From: UBA2357 sp041916775
GTDB lineage: Bacteria; Pseudomonadota; Gammaproteobacteria; Burkholderiales; Rhodocyclaceae
Direction of reading: 5' to 3'
DNA length: 64,000 nt
NCBI GenBank assembly: GCA_041916775.1
Contig: JAYRYZ010000009.1
Coordinates: 98,771-162,770, forward strand
This document shows positions 33,761 through 41,095 of this stretch, in pieces. Under the pieces are notes generated by a model. The model searched no databases. It was not told the DNA's origin and saw only the letters and a list, made by a program, of their open reading frames with translations. Numbering within the stretch: position 1 is the first letter of the stretch; each line of letters opens with the position of its first letter. The translations under genes were made by a program, and so were the position numbers.

Positions 33761-34996
33761 TCAGAAGACCCGATGCAGGCCGTTGAATCCCAGCCGGATC
33801 AGGCCGTAGCCGATATCGTCGCCCGACGCCCGCTCCTTGCCGAGCTCGGCGGCCACCCAGGTCCAGCGATTGAGCTGCCGAACCCAGGACACACTCGCCC
33901 GGCTGGCGTCGAGTGCCGGAAGAAGACCCGCATCGCGTGCGATCGCGGATGCGCCGCTGCCACGCACGCTGTTCTTCGCCTGCGCATGCTCCAGCCGCAG
34001 CGTGAGCGTGTCATCGGCCGAGACGAACCAGGCTGCATCCAGCCACCCGCCGGTGACGGTTGCGCGGTAACGGGTACTTCCGTTCGTACCCGACAGGTCG
34101 CCATGCTCCCGGCGCACGATGGCGGCGGCCGAGAGTGCGAGCGGCAGGTCGTCGAAACGATGCGCGGCGGACGCGCCAAAGAGGGTCGCCGCACCTTCGA
34201 AGCACAACACCTGCAAACCCGAGCCGCTGCAAGAGGGTGAACCATGCGTGTGGCCGCTCACGCCGCGATCGATGAAGGCACCGCGCTCCCGCACATCCGC
34301 GCGCGCGACGAATACGTCGGCCTGGCTCGCGGGCAGGCTCAAGCCCAGGTGAATCACGGGGCCCCCCGCCTTCTCGCTTCCGGCAGGGAAGCTGTCGCTG
34401 CGCCACCACCCGGCGTCGAGTTGCCAATCCAGCCGCCCGGACGAGCCGTTGATGCGGAGGTTCGCCCCGTCGGCAATCCAGTCGCCATCGAAGGCCACCC
34501 GCTTCGCGATCGGGTCCAGGCCGAAGGCCTCGACATGTCCGTCGCCTCCCATCATGTCACCCAGCGGAACCGGACGCCGGCCGACCCCGAACGCATGGCC
34601 GGGCGTGGCAGCCGTTCCGTATTGCCCCTGGGCCTGATAACCGAGCCAGGCGCGTTCGACGTGGTGCTCGCCATCGTCGTGAAAGCCGACCGCGAACGTG
34701 GCGGAGACGCCGCCTTCGGTCAGCAGGCTGGCACCCAGCGTGGCATGCTCCAGCCCGAGCCCGTCACGGTCTTCCGGCGCAACACCGGTGAGGAGAAAGC
34801 CCGACAGCGCGCGCGACGGAAACGGTGGGTCACCCTCGCCGAGGGACACGACCACATCGGCCCCCACATGCAGCCCCGGCGTGTCCGCGCTCATGAAGCC
34901 ATCGCCATGCGCGTGAGCGAGCCCGGATGCGGCGAGCGCGAGCACAGTGGCGGCGGCACGCGCGCGCGCCTCATTCACTGGCAAAGGGGTCGGCAT
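33761..34996 (-). CDS. Outer-membrane beta-barrel-like protein, last gene of MbnPH cassette
   Basis: Exported protein of about 411 residues. The start is uncertain: ATG 34996 (MPTPLPVNEARARAAATVLA) gives a clean signal peptide ending SGLAHA; a longer start at 35020 is possible. It overlaps the end of mbnH by 26 bases. The mature part is made of alternating Gly-rich strands ending in aromatic residues (VIHLGLSLPASQADVFVARA, TLTLRLEHAQAK, YGLIRLGFNGLHRVF), with the last residue Phe as in outer-membrane barrels. It begins with HAHGDGF and has HDDGEHHVERAW, giving potential metal-binding histidines. No specific family recognised; it may be the outer-membrane component for the copper handled by its neighbours. 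Confidence 0.7.
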   Translation of the reverse strand: MPTPLPVNEARARAAATVLALAASGLAHAHGDGFMSADTPGLHVGADVVVSLGEGDPPFPSRALSGFLLTGVAPEDRDGLGLEHATLGASLLTEGGVSATFAVGFHDDGEHHVERAWLGYQAQGQYGTAATPGHAFGVGRRPVPLGDMMGGDGHVEAFGLDPIAKRVAFDGDWIADGANLRINGSSGRLDWQLDAGWWRSDSFPAGSEKAGGPVIHLGLSLPASQADVFVARADVRERGAFIDRGVSGHTHGSPSCSGSGLQVLCFEGAATLFGASAAHRFDDLPLALSAAAIVRREHGDLSGTNGSTRYRATVTGGWLDAAWFVSADDTLTLRLEHAQAKNSVRGSGASAIARDAGLLPALDASRASVSWVRQLNRWTWVAAELGKERASGDDIGYGLIRLGFNGLHRVF

Positions 34997-36161
34997 GGCG
35001 TGGATTGGTGATGAATTCATGATCGGTCAGGGTCTTGAGGAAGGCGATGATGTCCGCACGTTCGGCTGGTGAGAGATCGATCAATGCGATCAGGTCGCTC
35101 TTGTAGGGGTTGGTGCGGCCGTCGCCCGCATGCGGTCCGCTCGTGATCAGCCGCCCACCCGCCGCGTAGAAGTCGAGCACCTCCTCGAGCGACGTCATCG
35201 TTCCATCGTGCATGTACGGCGCGGTCAACTCGACGTTGCGCAGGCTGGGGGCGCGGAAGGCGCCCATGTCCTCCGCCCGCCCCGTCAGCTCGTACACGCC
35301 ACGGTTGGGCTCGGGAAAACCACCCTTGCCGTCGATGTTGTACAGCCCCGTGTTGTGGAACGGGGTCTCCACGATGCGACTGCCGGCATGCACGACCTGA
35401 TCGTTGAAGTTGAAGCTGCCATGGCAGTGGAAACACTCGGCCTTCTCGCCGAAGAACAGCAGGCGCCCGCGCTCTTCGGCGGTACCGAGGACCAGTTCGC
35501 CACGGAGGAATTTGTCGTAGCGACTGTTGCCGGAGATCAGCGTGCGCTGGAATGCCGCAATCGCGGCGATGATGGTGTCCCAGCGCACCGGGTTGGCATC
35601 ACCCGGGAATGCCGCCGCAAACATGCGCCCGTAGTCCGCGTCGGTCGCGATGCGCGCCAGCACCTCGTTACGGTTGTGGTCGTTCACGCCCATCTCGACG
35701 GGGTTTTCGCCGAAGAGCGGTGTCTCCATCTGCTTCTCGAGTGTGACCAGCGACGGATTCGCCCAGGTCAGCGTCGCGTTGTAGACCACGTTAGCGATCG
35801 ACTGCGCGTTGCGCGGGTGCTGCTCACCCGTCGAACCCACCGCCTGCGCACGAGCGTCCGTGAATGCGAGCGCCTGTTTGTGGCAACCTGCGCAGGCCTG
35901 CTCGCCGTTGCCGGAAAGGCGCTTGTCGTAGAAGAGATGACGCCCGAGCTCGATGGTCGCAGCCGACATGGGTGCGGTCGGTGATATCCGCGGGGCGGGG
36001 AAGAAACGGGGAATCTCGGGCATGCCGGGCAGCGGCGCTGCCCCCTCGTCGGCGACGCTGGTACCCCCGCCGCCACAGGCGGCAAGGGCCAGTACGAACG
36101 CCGTCGCACACCCGAGCCCGCTCAGCAGGGACACTGCGCGCGGGCGACGGGAAGGTCTCAT
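34971..36161 (-). CDS. mbnH: MbnH-type di-haem enzyme (MauG/cytochrome c peroxidase family)
   Basis: Periplasmic di-haem protein of 396 residues with lipoprotein-like N-terminus (LALAACGGGG). Two CxxCH haem sites: ACAGCHKQA (Cys90-His94) and AECFHCHGSF near residue 245. HDGTMTSLEEVLDFYAAGG is a typical MauG/CCP distal segment. In Methylosinus, MbnH oxidises a tryptophan of its partner MbnP to kynurenine, creating a copper site. A MbnP-family gene directly precedes it here with a one-base overlap (TGATG), so the same chemistry is likely. It could in principle be a peroxidase, but the partner argues for MbnH. Start 36161 is set by the overlap and signal sequence. Confidence 0.87.
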   Translation of the reverse strand: MRPSRRPRAVSLLSGLGCATAFVLALAACGGGGTSVADEGAAPLPGMPEIPRFFPAPRISPTAPMSAATIELGRHLFYDKRLSGNGEQACAGCHKQALAFTDARAQAVGSTGEQHPRNAQSIANVVYNATLTWANPSLVTLEKQMETPLFGENPVEMGVNDHNRNEVLARIATDADYGRMFAAAFPGDANPVRWDTIIAAIAAFQRTLISGNSRYDKFLRGELVLGTAEERGRLLFFGEKAECFHCHGSFNFNDQVVHAGSRIVETPFHNTGLYNIDGKGGFPEPNRGVYELTGRAEDMGAFRAPSLRNVELTAPYMHDGTMTSLEEVLDFYAAGGRLITSGPHAGDGRTNPYKSDLIALIDLSPAERADIIAFLKTLTDHEFITNPRHADPFASE

Positions 36162-37096
36162 CAGCGCGCTCCGACGGCAAACACCTTCTGGTTGCGGCCA
36201 CTGTCGAGCGTCAGCCCGGTGTCGAGCGAGATCCCCAGTGCCTCGAACACCGCCGGACATTCCGGGTCGCTCTTGCCGGACATGCAACCGAAGGCGCCGC
36301 CCAGATCCGCTGCGACGTTCGAGCCGAGGAACAATTGCTGCACATCCAGGACGATCTGCTGGGTGTCGGGATTGAAGCTGTCGAAGCTCAGATCCAGCCG
36401 GTTGGGCGACAGGCAGCTGACGATCTCGCCCGATGCAGGGTTGCCGGTGCAGCCCGTCGAACCGAGGTGGATGTTGAAGATCGGGCCGCTGGTCGCAGGC
36501 GTCGGCGGGTTCGTGGCGGGATTCTCCGGGCGGTTCACACCCCCGACCGGCGCGATCTCGATCTTCACGAACTTGCGCCCGGCCTGCCACGACCAGGCCA
36601 TGGCCTGGATGTCCAGCGGTGCCTTCTCGGCGGCGGTGTCGGTGTGATTCAGGCTCCCCGGTACACCGATGGTCATCACCACGCCGTTGTAATCGCCCGC
36701 CGGCACCGTGCCGGTCACGGTGGCATTCATGCCGGTGGTCCCGCGCCCTTCGCAGCTGCCGGTACCGTCCTCCAGATCGATCAGCGCCACCTGACCCGAA
36801 TGCTGCCAGTCGCTGACCGGCATCGCTAGCGGCACCAGGGTGCCGTCGGCACGCTTGAGTTTCACCTCGGAAACGTAGAAGCGCAGGTCCTTCAGCCCCG
36901 CCTGCATGGCCTCGTTGCCCAGCGCCGCAATCGGCGCCCCGCAGCCGATGGCCTGGCCGCCGGCCACTGCCTTGAAGCGGAGTTCGATGTTGCGCGGATC
37001 CGCCGGCTCCGCGTCCTTGCTGCTGCCGCCACCGCCGCAGGCCGTCAGCACCGTGACTGCCGCAACCGCGACCGCTGTCTTCGAAAACGTCCTCAT
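36161..37096 (-). CDS. mbnP: MbnP-family copper-binding lipoprotein
   Basis: Periplasmic lipoprotein of 311 residues (lipobox VLTAC near residue 20, then GGGGSS). Family stretches: LRFYVSEVKLKRADGTLVPL, ALIDLEDGTGSC, NHTDTAAEKAPLDIQAM, and WSWQAGRKFVKIEIAP, where the Trp-rich segment is the likely site of kynurenine formation by MbnH. IFNIHLGSTGCTGNP and CLSPNRLDLSF complete the pattern. Known members bind one Cu(I) with the modified Trp. ATG 37096 follows GGGGAG by about 10 bases. It is translationally coupled to mbnH and preceded by a PCu(A)C-like gene, giving a copper-acquisition cassette between nosZ and nosR. Confidence 0.88.
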   Translation of the reverse strand: MRTFSKTAVAVAAVTVLTACGGGGSSKDAEPADPRNIELRFKAVAGGQAIGCGAPIAALGNEAMQAGLKDLRFYVSEVKLKRADGTLVPLAMPVSDWQHSGQVALIDLEDGTGSCEGRGTTGMNATVTGTVPAGDYNGVVMTIGVPGSLNHTDTAAEKAPLDIQAMAWSWQAGRKFVKIEIAPVGGVNRPENPATNPPTPATSGPIFNIHLGSTGCTGNPASGEIVSCLSPNRLDLSFDSFNPDTQQIVLDVQQLFLGSNVAADLGGAFGCMSGKSDPECPAVFEALGISLDTGLTLDSGRNQKVFAVGAR

Positions 37097-37173
37097 TCTG
37101 ATCGAACTCCCCTCGTTGAGTCTCTGCCTGTCACGCGACTGCCCCTGCCGCCGCGCGTCCCACTTGTTGACGC

Positions 37174-37677
37174 TCAATGCGCCGTGTCATCCGGCGCTTG
37201 CACCCAGACGCTCACCTCGATCTCACCCGCATGCGCAAAGTGCAGCGTCAGCGGAAACCGCTCACCGACGACGAGCGGCCCCTTCAATCCCTCCAGCCGC
37301 AGCTGATGATGGTCGCGATGGCGCATCGGCCGCTTCACGCCAACCGGAAACGGAATGCCGTCCACGGTCTCGATATGTGCCGGATCGTCCGCCGAGCGCA
37401 CCCTGAAGATCACCGCATCGGCGACCGGGGACCGTGCCGCGATGAGCCGGTCATCCTTGTCGCCACGATTGCGGATGGAACGAAAGAACACCGACCCATA
37501 CCCCGACTCCGCGCCGGCAGGCAGTGCGTAGGCGTGATCGACCTCGATGCCACGCTTGGCCGTGCCATGCGCGTGGGCGCCAGCCGCGGTAATCACCGAC
37601 GACGCGACACACGTGGTCAATGCAATGGCTGCCACTCGCAGGGCGACACACGCAGGCTTCGCAACACGGTCGATCAC
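37174..37677 (-). CDS. PCu(A)C-like copper chaperone with degenerate copper ligands
   Basis: Exported protein of 167 residues in the PCu(A)C (DUF461) fold: GYGSVFFRSIRNRGDKDDRL, ARSPVADAVIFR, LEGLKGPLVVGERFPLTLHF and AGEIEVSVWVQ. Normal members bind Cu(I) with a His/Met set (H-x10-M-x21-H-x-M) and deliver it to CuA of oxidases. Here the segment reads PMRHRDHHQLRLEGLK: the last His is kept but the following Met is Leu, and the first His and Met are not visible. It may use other histidines or be non-functional in copper transfer. GTG 37677 is preferred (GGAGG 5 bases upstream) over ATG 37692. Divergent from a LysR gene. Confidence 0.78.
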   Translation of the reverse strand: MIDRVAKPACVALRVAAIALTTCVASSVITAAGAHAHGTAKRGIEVDHAYALPAGAESGYGSVFFRSIRNRGDKDDRLIAARSPVADAVIFRVRSADDPAHIETVDGIPFPVGVKRPMRHRDHHQLRLEGLKGPLVVGERFPLTLHFAHAGEIEVSVWVQAPDDTAH

Positions 37678-37692
37678 CGTCTCCTCCAACAT

Positions 37693-37877
37693 TCCGCGGC
37701 ATGACGGATGGCCGAATCGGCCATGCCTTCGTCAATCACCAGTCCGAATTGCAAGCAAATATATCGATGCGGGGAGATGGGGCGAAACGCGTTGACGCTT
37801 GTCAACTTCCGCAACCACACTCGACGCAAACCGGACAACGCCCTACAGTCGCGCCATGAGGTTCCCGGAGCGGGCAC
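37693..37877. promoter_or_regulatory. Divergent region between copper-chaperone gene and LysR regulator
   Basis: About 185 bp holding two promoters. An AT-rich run (CAAATATATCGA, near 37755-37766) is the most likely core. LysR-type sites are expected here, but none is clear enough to mark. Confidence 0.3.
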
Positions 37878-38792
37878 ATGCACTGGTTGCAGAGCTGGGA
37901 GAGTTTCCTGCGTGTCGCGGAGAGCGGCAGCATGGCCGCCACGGCGCGGTTGCTGGGATGCAGCCGCGCCCAGGTGAGCAAGCAGATCGGCGAGCTCGAG
38001 CGCAGCCTGGGCGCGCAGCTGTTCGAACGTTCCACCCGCGCGCTGCGGCTCACCGCCGCCGGAGCGGCCTTCATGCCGCATGCGCGTGCCGCGCTGCAGG
38101 CGGTGGAAAGCGCCGAGGTGGCGGTGCGGAACCTCGACGATGCGCCACGCGGCGTGCTGCGCATCAGTGCCACGGTGGTTTTTGGCCGGCGCTTCGTGGC
38201 ACCGCTGCTGCCGGCGCTGCTCGAACGCCATCCGGAGCTGGGCTGCGAGCTGATTCTGTCCGACGACCTGGTGGATCTGATCGATGACGACATCGACGTT
38301 GCGCTGCGCATGACCCGCCTGCCACCGCAGGACGCGATCGCCCGCGAGCTGACGCCACTGCGGCGGGTGATCTGCGCATCGCCCGCGTTTCTCGCCGCGC
38401 ACGGCGTACCCGATTCACCCCGGATGCTGGCCGGAATGCCCTGCTTCGGCTACCTCGGGCGCGACGGTGGGGTATGGCGCCTGCGCGGGCCGGACGGCGC
38501 CGAACTGGCGGTGCCGATCCACGGCCGGCTACAGTTCAACAATCCCGAGTGCATGCTGGAGGCGGTACTCGCCGGCCATGGCATCGCCATCCTGCCGACC
38601 TACCTGTGCAGCGAGGCGCTGGCCAGCGGCAAGCTGCAGGCGGTACTGCAAGACCACCAGCCCGCCACCGTGTTCGGCCAGCATCTCTTCGCCTGCTACA
38701 CCCGCAACCGCGCACGCCTGCCCAAGGTGCGCGTGTTCATCGAGGCGCTGGAGCGAAGCCTGCAGCCAATACCGCCGTGGGAGCGCACCTGA
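37878..38792 (+). CDS. LysR-family transcriptional regulator
   Basis: DNA-binding regulator of 304 residues. The N-terminal HTH is WESFLRVAESGSMAATARLL and CSRAQVSKQIGELERSLGA, followed by LFERSTRALRLTAAG. The effector domain resembles the CrgA/DsdC-like group seen in aromatic and stress control (RISATVVFGRRFVAPLLPAL; VDLIDDDIDVALRMTRLPPQD). It reads away from the copper-type cassette with a shared promoter region and could control it, as LysR genes often regulate the divergent neighbour. ATG 37878. Inducer unknown. Confidence 0.9.
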   Translation: MHWLQSWESFLRVAESGSMAATARLLGCSRAQVSKQIGELERSLGAQLFERSTRALRLTAAGAAFMPHARAALQAVESAEVAVRNLDDAPRGVLRISATVVFGRRFVAPLLPALLERHPELGCELILSDDLVDLIDDDIDVALRMTRLPPQDAIARELTPLRRVICASPAFLAAHGVPDSPRMLAGMPCFGYLGRDGGVWRLRGPDGAELAVPIHGRLQFNNPECMLEAVLAGHGIAILPTYLCSEALASGKLQAVLQDHQPATVFGQHLFACYTRNRARLPKVRVFIEALERSLQPIPPWERT

Positions 38793-38848
38793 GACTCTCG
38801 GGCAGCAGCACACGCAAGTTGAATCGCACCACATCAGGAACCCATTAC

Positions 38849-38872
38849 GGTCCGATTCCTTGAAATCGGATC
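38849..38872. terminator. Stem-loop between convergent LysR and GFA genes
   Basis: Arms TCCGATT (38851-38857) and AATCGGA (38864-38870) with a 6-base loop, extended by a wobble and a G-C pair. It lies midway between two convergent genes. There is no strong T-run on either side. Confidence 0.45.
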
Positions 38873-38886
38873 ACACTCCGATCGGT

Positions 38887-39291
38887 TCAGTCCGCGTCCG
38901 GCCCTGCATCCCGATAGCGCGGCAGACCGTCCGCCAGATGCAGCCAGGCCGGCTTGCTGTCGCACCAGATGTGATACTCCGGCTCGATCCGCGCCGGTTC
39001 GTCGAGCGAGCCGAGCGTCACATCCACCGTCCGGGGATCCACCTTGGCGCGGAATGCGATCTGCGTGCCGCACACCGGGCAGAACTCGCGCTGATGGCCC
39101 TGGCTGGAAGCGAATACGGCGACCGTTCCGCGCACATAGCGAAAACCGCCTGCCGGTACGGTCAGCCATGCCACCGTTGGCGCGCCGCTCGCGCGCTGGC
39201 ATAGCCGACAATGACAGTAACCGGCATCGATGATCGGTTGATCGACGCGATAGCGGATGCACCCGCACAGGCAACCACCTTCCAGAACCAT
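38887..39291 (-). CDS. GFA-domain (glutathione-dependent formaldehyde-activating family) zinc protein
   Basis: Small zinc protein of 134 residues. All Cys positions of the GFA fold are visible: GGCLCGCIRYRV (residues 6-17), YCHCRLCQRASGAP (25-38) and FCPVCGTQIAFRA (70-82). Most family members are not formaldehyde enzymes and have no assigned substrate; the name refers to one Paracoccus protein that binds S-hydroxymethylglutathione. It stands apart from its neighbours (EamA, VOC) but on the same strand, with a gap of 87 bp. Confidence 0.88.
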   Translation of the reverse strand: MVLEGGCLCGCIRYRVDQPIIDAGYCHCRLCQRASGAPTVAWLTVPAGGFRYVRGTVAVFASSQGHQREFCPVCGTQIAFRAKVDPRTVDVTLGSLDEPARIEPEYHIWCDSKPAWLHLADGLPRYRDAGPDAD

Positions 39292-39378
39292 CTCAGCCTC
39301 CCTTCAGCCATTCAGAGCAGGCGTCCGGGCGCCGACGACGCTCACCAGACACGCGACTGTGAAAATTGGCCCCTGCGC

Positions 39379-40245
39379 TCAAGGGGCCCAAGCCAGCAAG
39401 ATCACGCCGAGCACCATGCATCCCGCGCCGGCAACCCGCGCCGGCGTCATCGCTTCGCGCAGCAGGCGGGCTCCGAAAATGACGGCCAGCAACATGGACA
39501 ACTCGCGCACCGGTGCAACATAGCTGACCGGTGCGCTCTGCATGGCGGTCAGGACCAGCAGATAGGCCAGTGGCGACATCAGGCCGACACCGATGACATG
39601 ACGCCCATTCTTCGTCCACTGGGCGCGCAGGGCGTTCCGATCGCGCAGCGCGAAGGGTGCGAGGATGAGCGTGCGCAATGCGAGGCTCAACCCATAGTAG
39701 AGAACGGGCGTCACCCCGGCCGCCTTCATCGCCCAACCGTCGATCACGGTGTAGCTTGCGATCGTCAGCCCGGTAATGCCTCCCCAGATCAGCCCCGCAC
39801 GCACCTTGTCCGATGCGCTCGCAATGCGCGCGGAGCCGGAGATCAGCAGAATTCCGCACAGGATCAGTGCAATACCAGCCCAACCCGCGATGCTGGGCAT
39901 CTCGCTCAGCAGCATGATCGCGCCGAGCACGGCAAACAACGGCCCGGAGCCGCGTGCGACGGGATAGACGATCGAGAAGTCGCTCACCCGGTAACCGCGT
40001 TGCAGGGTCAGCGAATAGACAATATGCACCAGCGCACTGGCCACGATTGCGATCCACACCGGCTGCGCCAGCGGCTGGCGCATGCCGACCCAGTCGGCAA
40101 TTCCGAAAGGCAACATCGCCAGCACACTGACCGCGCCGTACAACCATACGAACGGCAATCCGCCCGAGGCCTTCTTCGCGAGCAGGTTCCACAGCGCGTG
40201 CAGGCACGCACCGGCCATCACCAGCGCGAGCGCCTGAGCGCTCAT
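39379..40245 (-). CDS. EamA/DMT-family transporter
   Basis: Inner-membrane drug/metabolite transporter of 288 residues with ten predicted helices arranged as two EamA repeats. Each repeat has the family end motif, such as YPVARGSGPLFAVLGAIMLL and APVRELSMLLAVIFGARLL. Substrate cannot be inferred; relatives export amino acids or small metabolites. ATG 40245 chosen because the first helix (LALVMAGACLHALWNLLAKK) follows directly. The gene starts 31 bp after the VOC gene's stop on the same strand, so the two may be one transcript. Confidence 0.88.
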   Translation of the reverse strand: MSAQALALVMAGACLHALWNLLAKKASGGLPFVWLYGAVSVLAMLPFGIADWVGMRQPLAQPVWIAIVASALVHIVYSLTLQRGYRVSDFSIVYPVARGSGPLFAVLGAIMLLSEMPSIAGWAGIALILCGILLISGSARIASASDKVRAGLIWGGITGLTIASYTVIDGWAMKAAGVTPVLYYGLSLALRTLILAPFALRDRNALRAQWTKNGRHVIGVGLMSPLAYLLVLTAMQSAPVSYVAPVRELSMLLAVIFGARLLREAMTPARVAGAGCMVLGVILLAWAP

Positions 40246-40276
40246 GACCACCCGCTCGCCGTGCCGACGCGCTGCC

Positions 40277-40675
40277 TCACCCTGCCGGTGCCTCGTGGCA
40301 CACCACGCACAGCTTGTTGCCATCCGGGTCGCGAAAGTAGGCGCCGTAGTAGTGCGGGTGGTAATCGGGTCTCAACCCGGGTGCGCCCTCGTCCTGGCCG
40401 CCATGCGCCAGGGCCAGCGCGTGGACGCGGTCCACCACGCCGCGCTCATTGGTCATGAACGCCGTCATCTGCCCGTTGCCGGTCTGATGCGGCGCGCCGT
40501 CGAAGGGTGTGCCGATGATGAACAAGGGCCGCCCGCCTTCCGCCGGCTGCCAGGCCGCCCAGGGCCTGGCCGGATCACAGAAGCGCTCGCGCAAGCCCAG
40601 CGCCGTCATGATCGGCGCATAGAAGGCATAGGCGCGCGTAAAATCGGAGATGCCGATATGGATGTGGGAAAACAT
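40277..40675 (-). CDS. VOC (glyoxalase/bleomycin-resistance) family protein
   Basis: Small metal-dependent fold protein of 132 residues. It begins with FSHIHIGISDFTRAYAFYAP, the usual N-terminal strand carrying the first His, and ends YGAYFRDPDGNKLCVVCHE with the C-terminal acidic ligand. Possible roles include glyoxalase-like isomerisation, dioxygenase or drug binding; no choice can be made. ATG 40675, GGAG 6 bases upstream. Its 5' end lies against a plus-strand antitoxin remnant. Confidence 0.88.
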   Translation of the reverse strand: MFSHIHIGISDFTRAYAFYAPIMTALGLRERFCDPARPWAAWQPAEGGRPLFIIGTPFDGAPHQTGNGQMTAFMTNERGVVDRVHALALAHGGQDEGAPGLRPDYHPHYYGAYFRDPDGNKLCVVCHEAPAG

Positions 40676-40769
40676 GAAGACTCCGCCGCCAGGAAACACG
40701 AGCTTGGTTGCACGCACTGCGCAATCTTGCGTGCCCGATGAATCAGGGCTTCATCTTGCATGCATCGAG

Positions 40770-40898
40770 GACGAAACGTCCATCACCTTGTCTGCCGATG
40801 AATCGCGCCACTTTCTCTCCACGCTGCACAAACCCTTCACGCCCAACGACCGGCTGAAGGCGGCGATGGACGCCGCTGCCCGACTCGACAAGGACTGA
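40770..40898 (+). pseudogene. Remnant of a DUF1778 (TacA-type) antitoxin
   Basis: The last 42 codons of an open frame (ETSITLSADESRHFLSTLHK, then PFTPNDRLKAAMDAA) look like the C-terminal toxin-binding half of DUF1778 antitoxins. Those end with a similar L-x-x-x-x-x-x-F-L-x-x-L-x-x-P-x-x-PN-x-R-L pattern. The N-terminal ribbon-helix-helix part and the GNAT toxin partner are missing. Frame upstream does not look coding. Probably a decayed toxin-antitoxin locus. Confidence 0.5.
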
Positions 40899-40947
40899 AA
40901 GCCCGCCTCGGCGTCGTATCCGAAGCCCCAGCCCCCTGCGACAACCG

Positions 40948-40981
40948 GTCGCAGTAATTGACGCCAGACAATTACTGCGAC
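40948..40981. promoter_or_regulatory. 13-bp perfect inverted repeat in the nosR promoter
   Basis: GTCGCAGTAATTG (40948-40960) is exactly repeated in reverse at 40969-40981, with an 8-base spacer. Its centre contains TTGACGCCAGACAA (40958-40971), which resembles an FNR/DNR dyad with a perfect left half (TTGA-N6-ACAA). A -10-like TAGACT at 40994-40999 sits as expected for a box centred near -41.5. The outer arms exceed what an FNR-type dyad needs and may bind a second regulator. Confidence 0.55.
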
Positions 40982-41008
40982 GCGCCCGCTGCCTAGACTC
41001 CTCCGCAT

Positions 41009-41035
41009 GAAAACGCCGGGGCGCCCCGCGTTTTC
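41009..41035 (+). promoter_or_regulatory. Leader hairpin of nosR, terminator-like
   Basis: Arms GAAAACGC (41009-41016) and GCGTTTTC (41028-41035) enclose a GGGGC/GCCCC core. It falls at the start of the predicted nosR transcript, about 60 bases before the gene. It looks like a terminator or attenuator, but the T-run is only four bases and inside the arm. It might also end a transcript entering from upstream. Confidence 0.4.
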
Positions 41036-41095
41036 GGGCTCCGCGAGGAGCGCGGCGGATGCCGCAGGGGCGCGGCAAGCGATGCGGGACCGACG

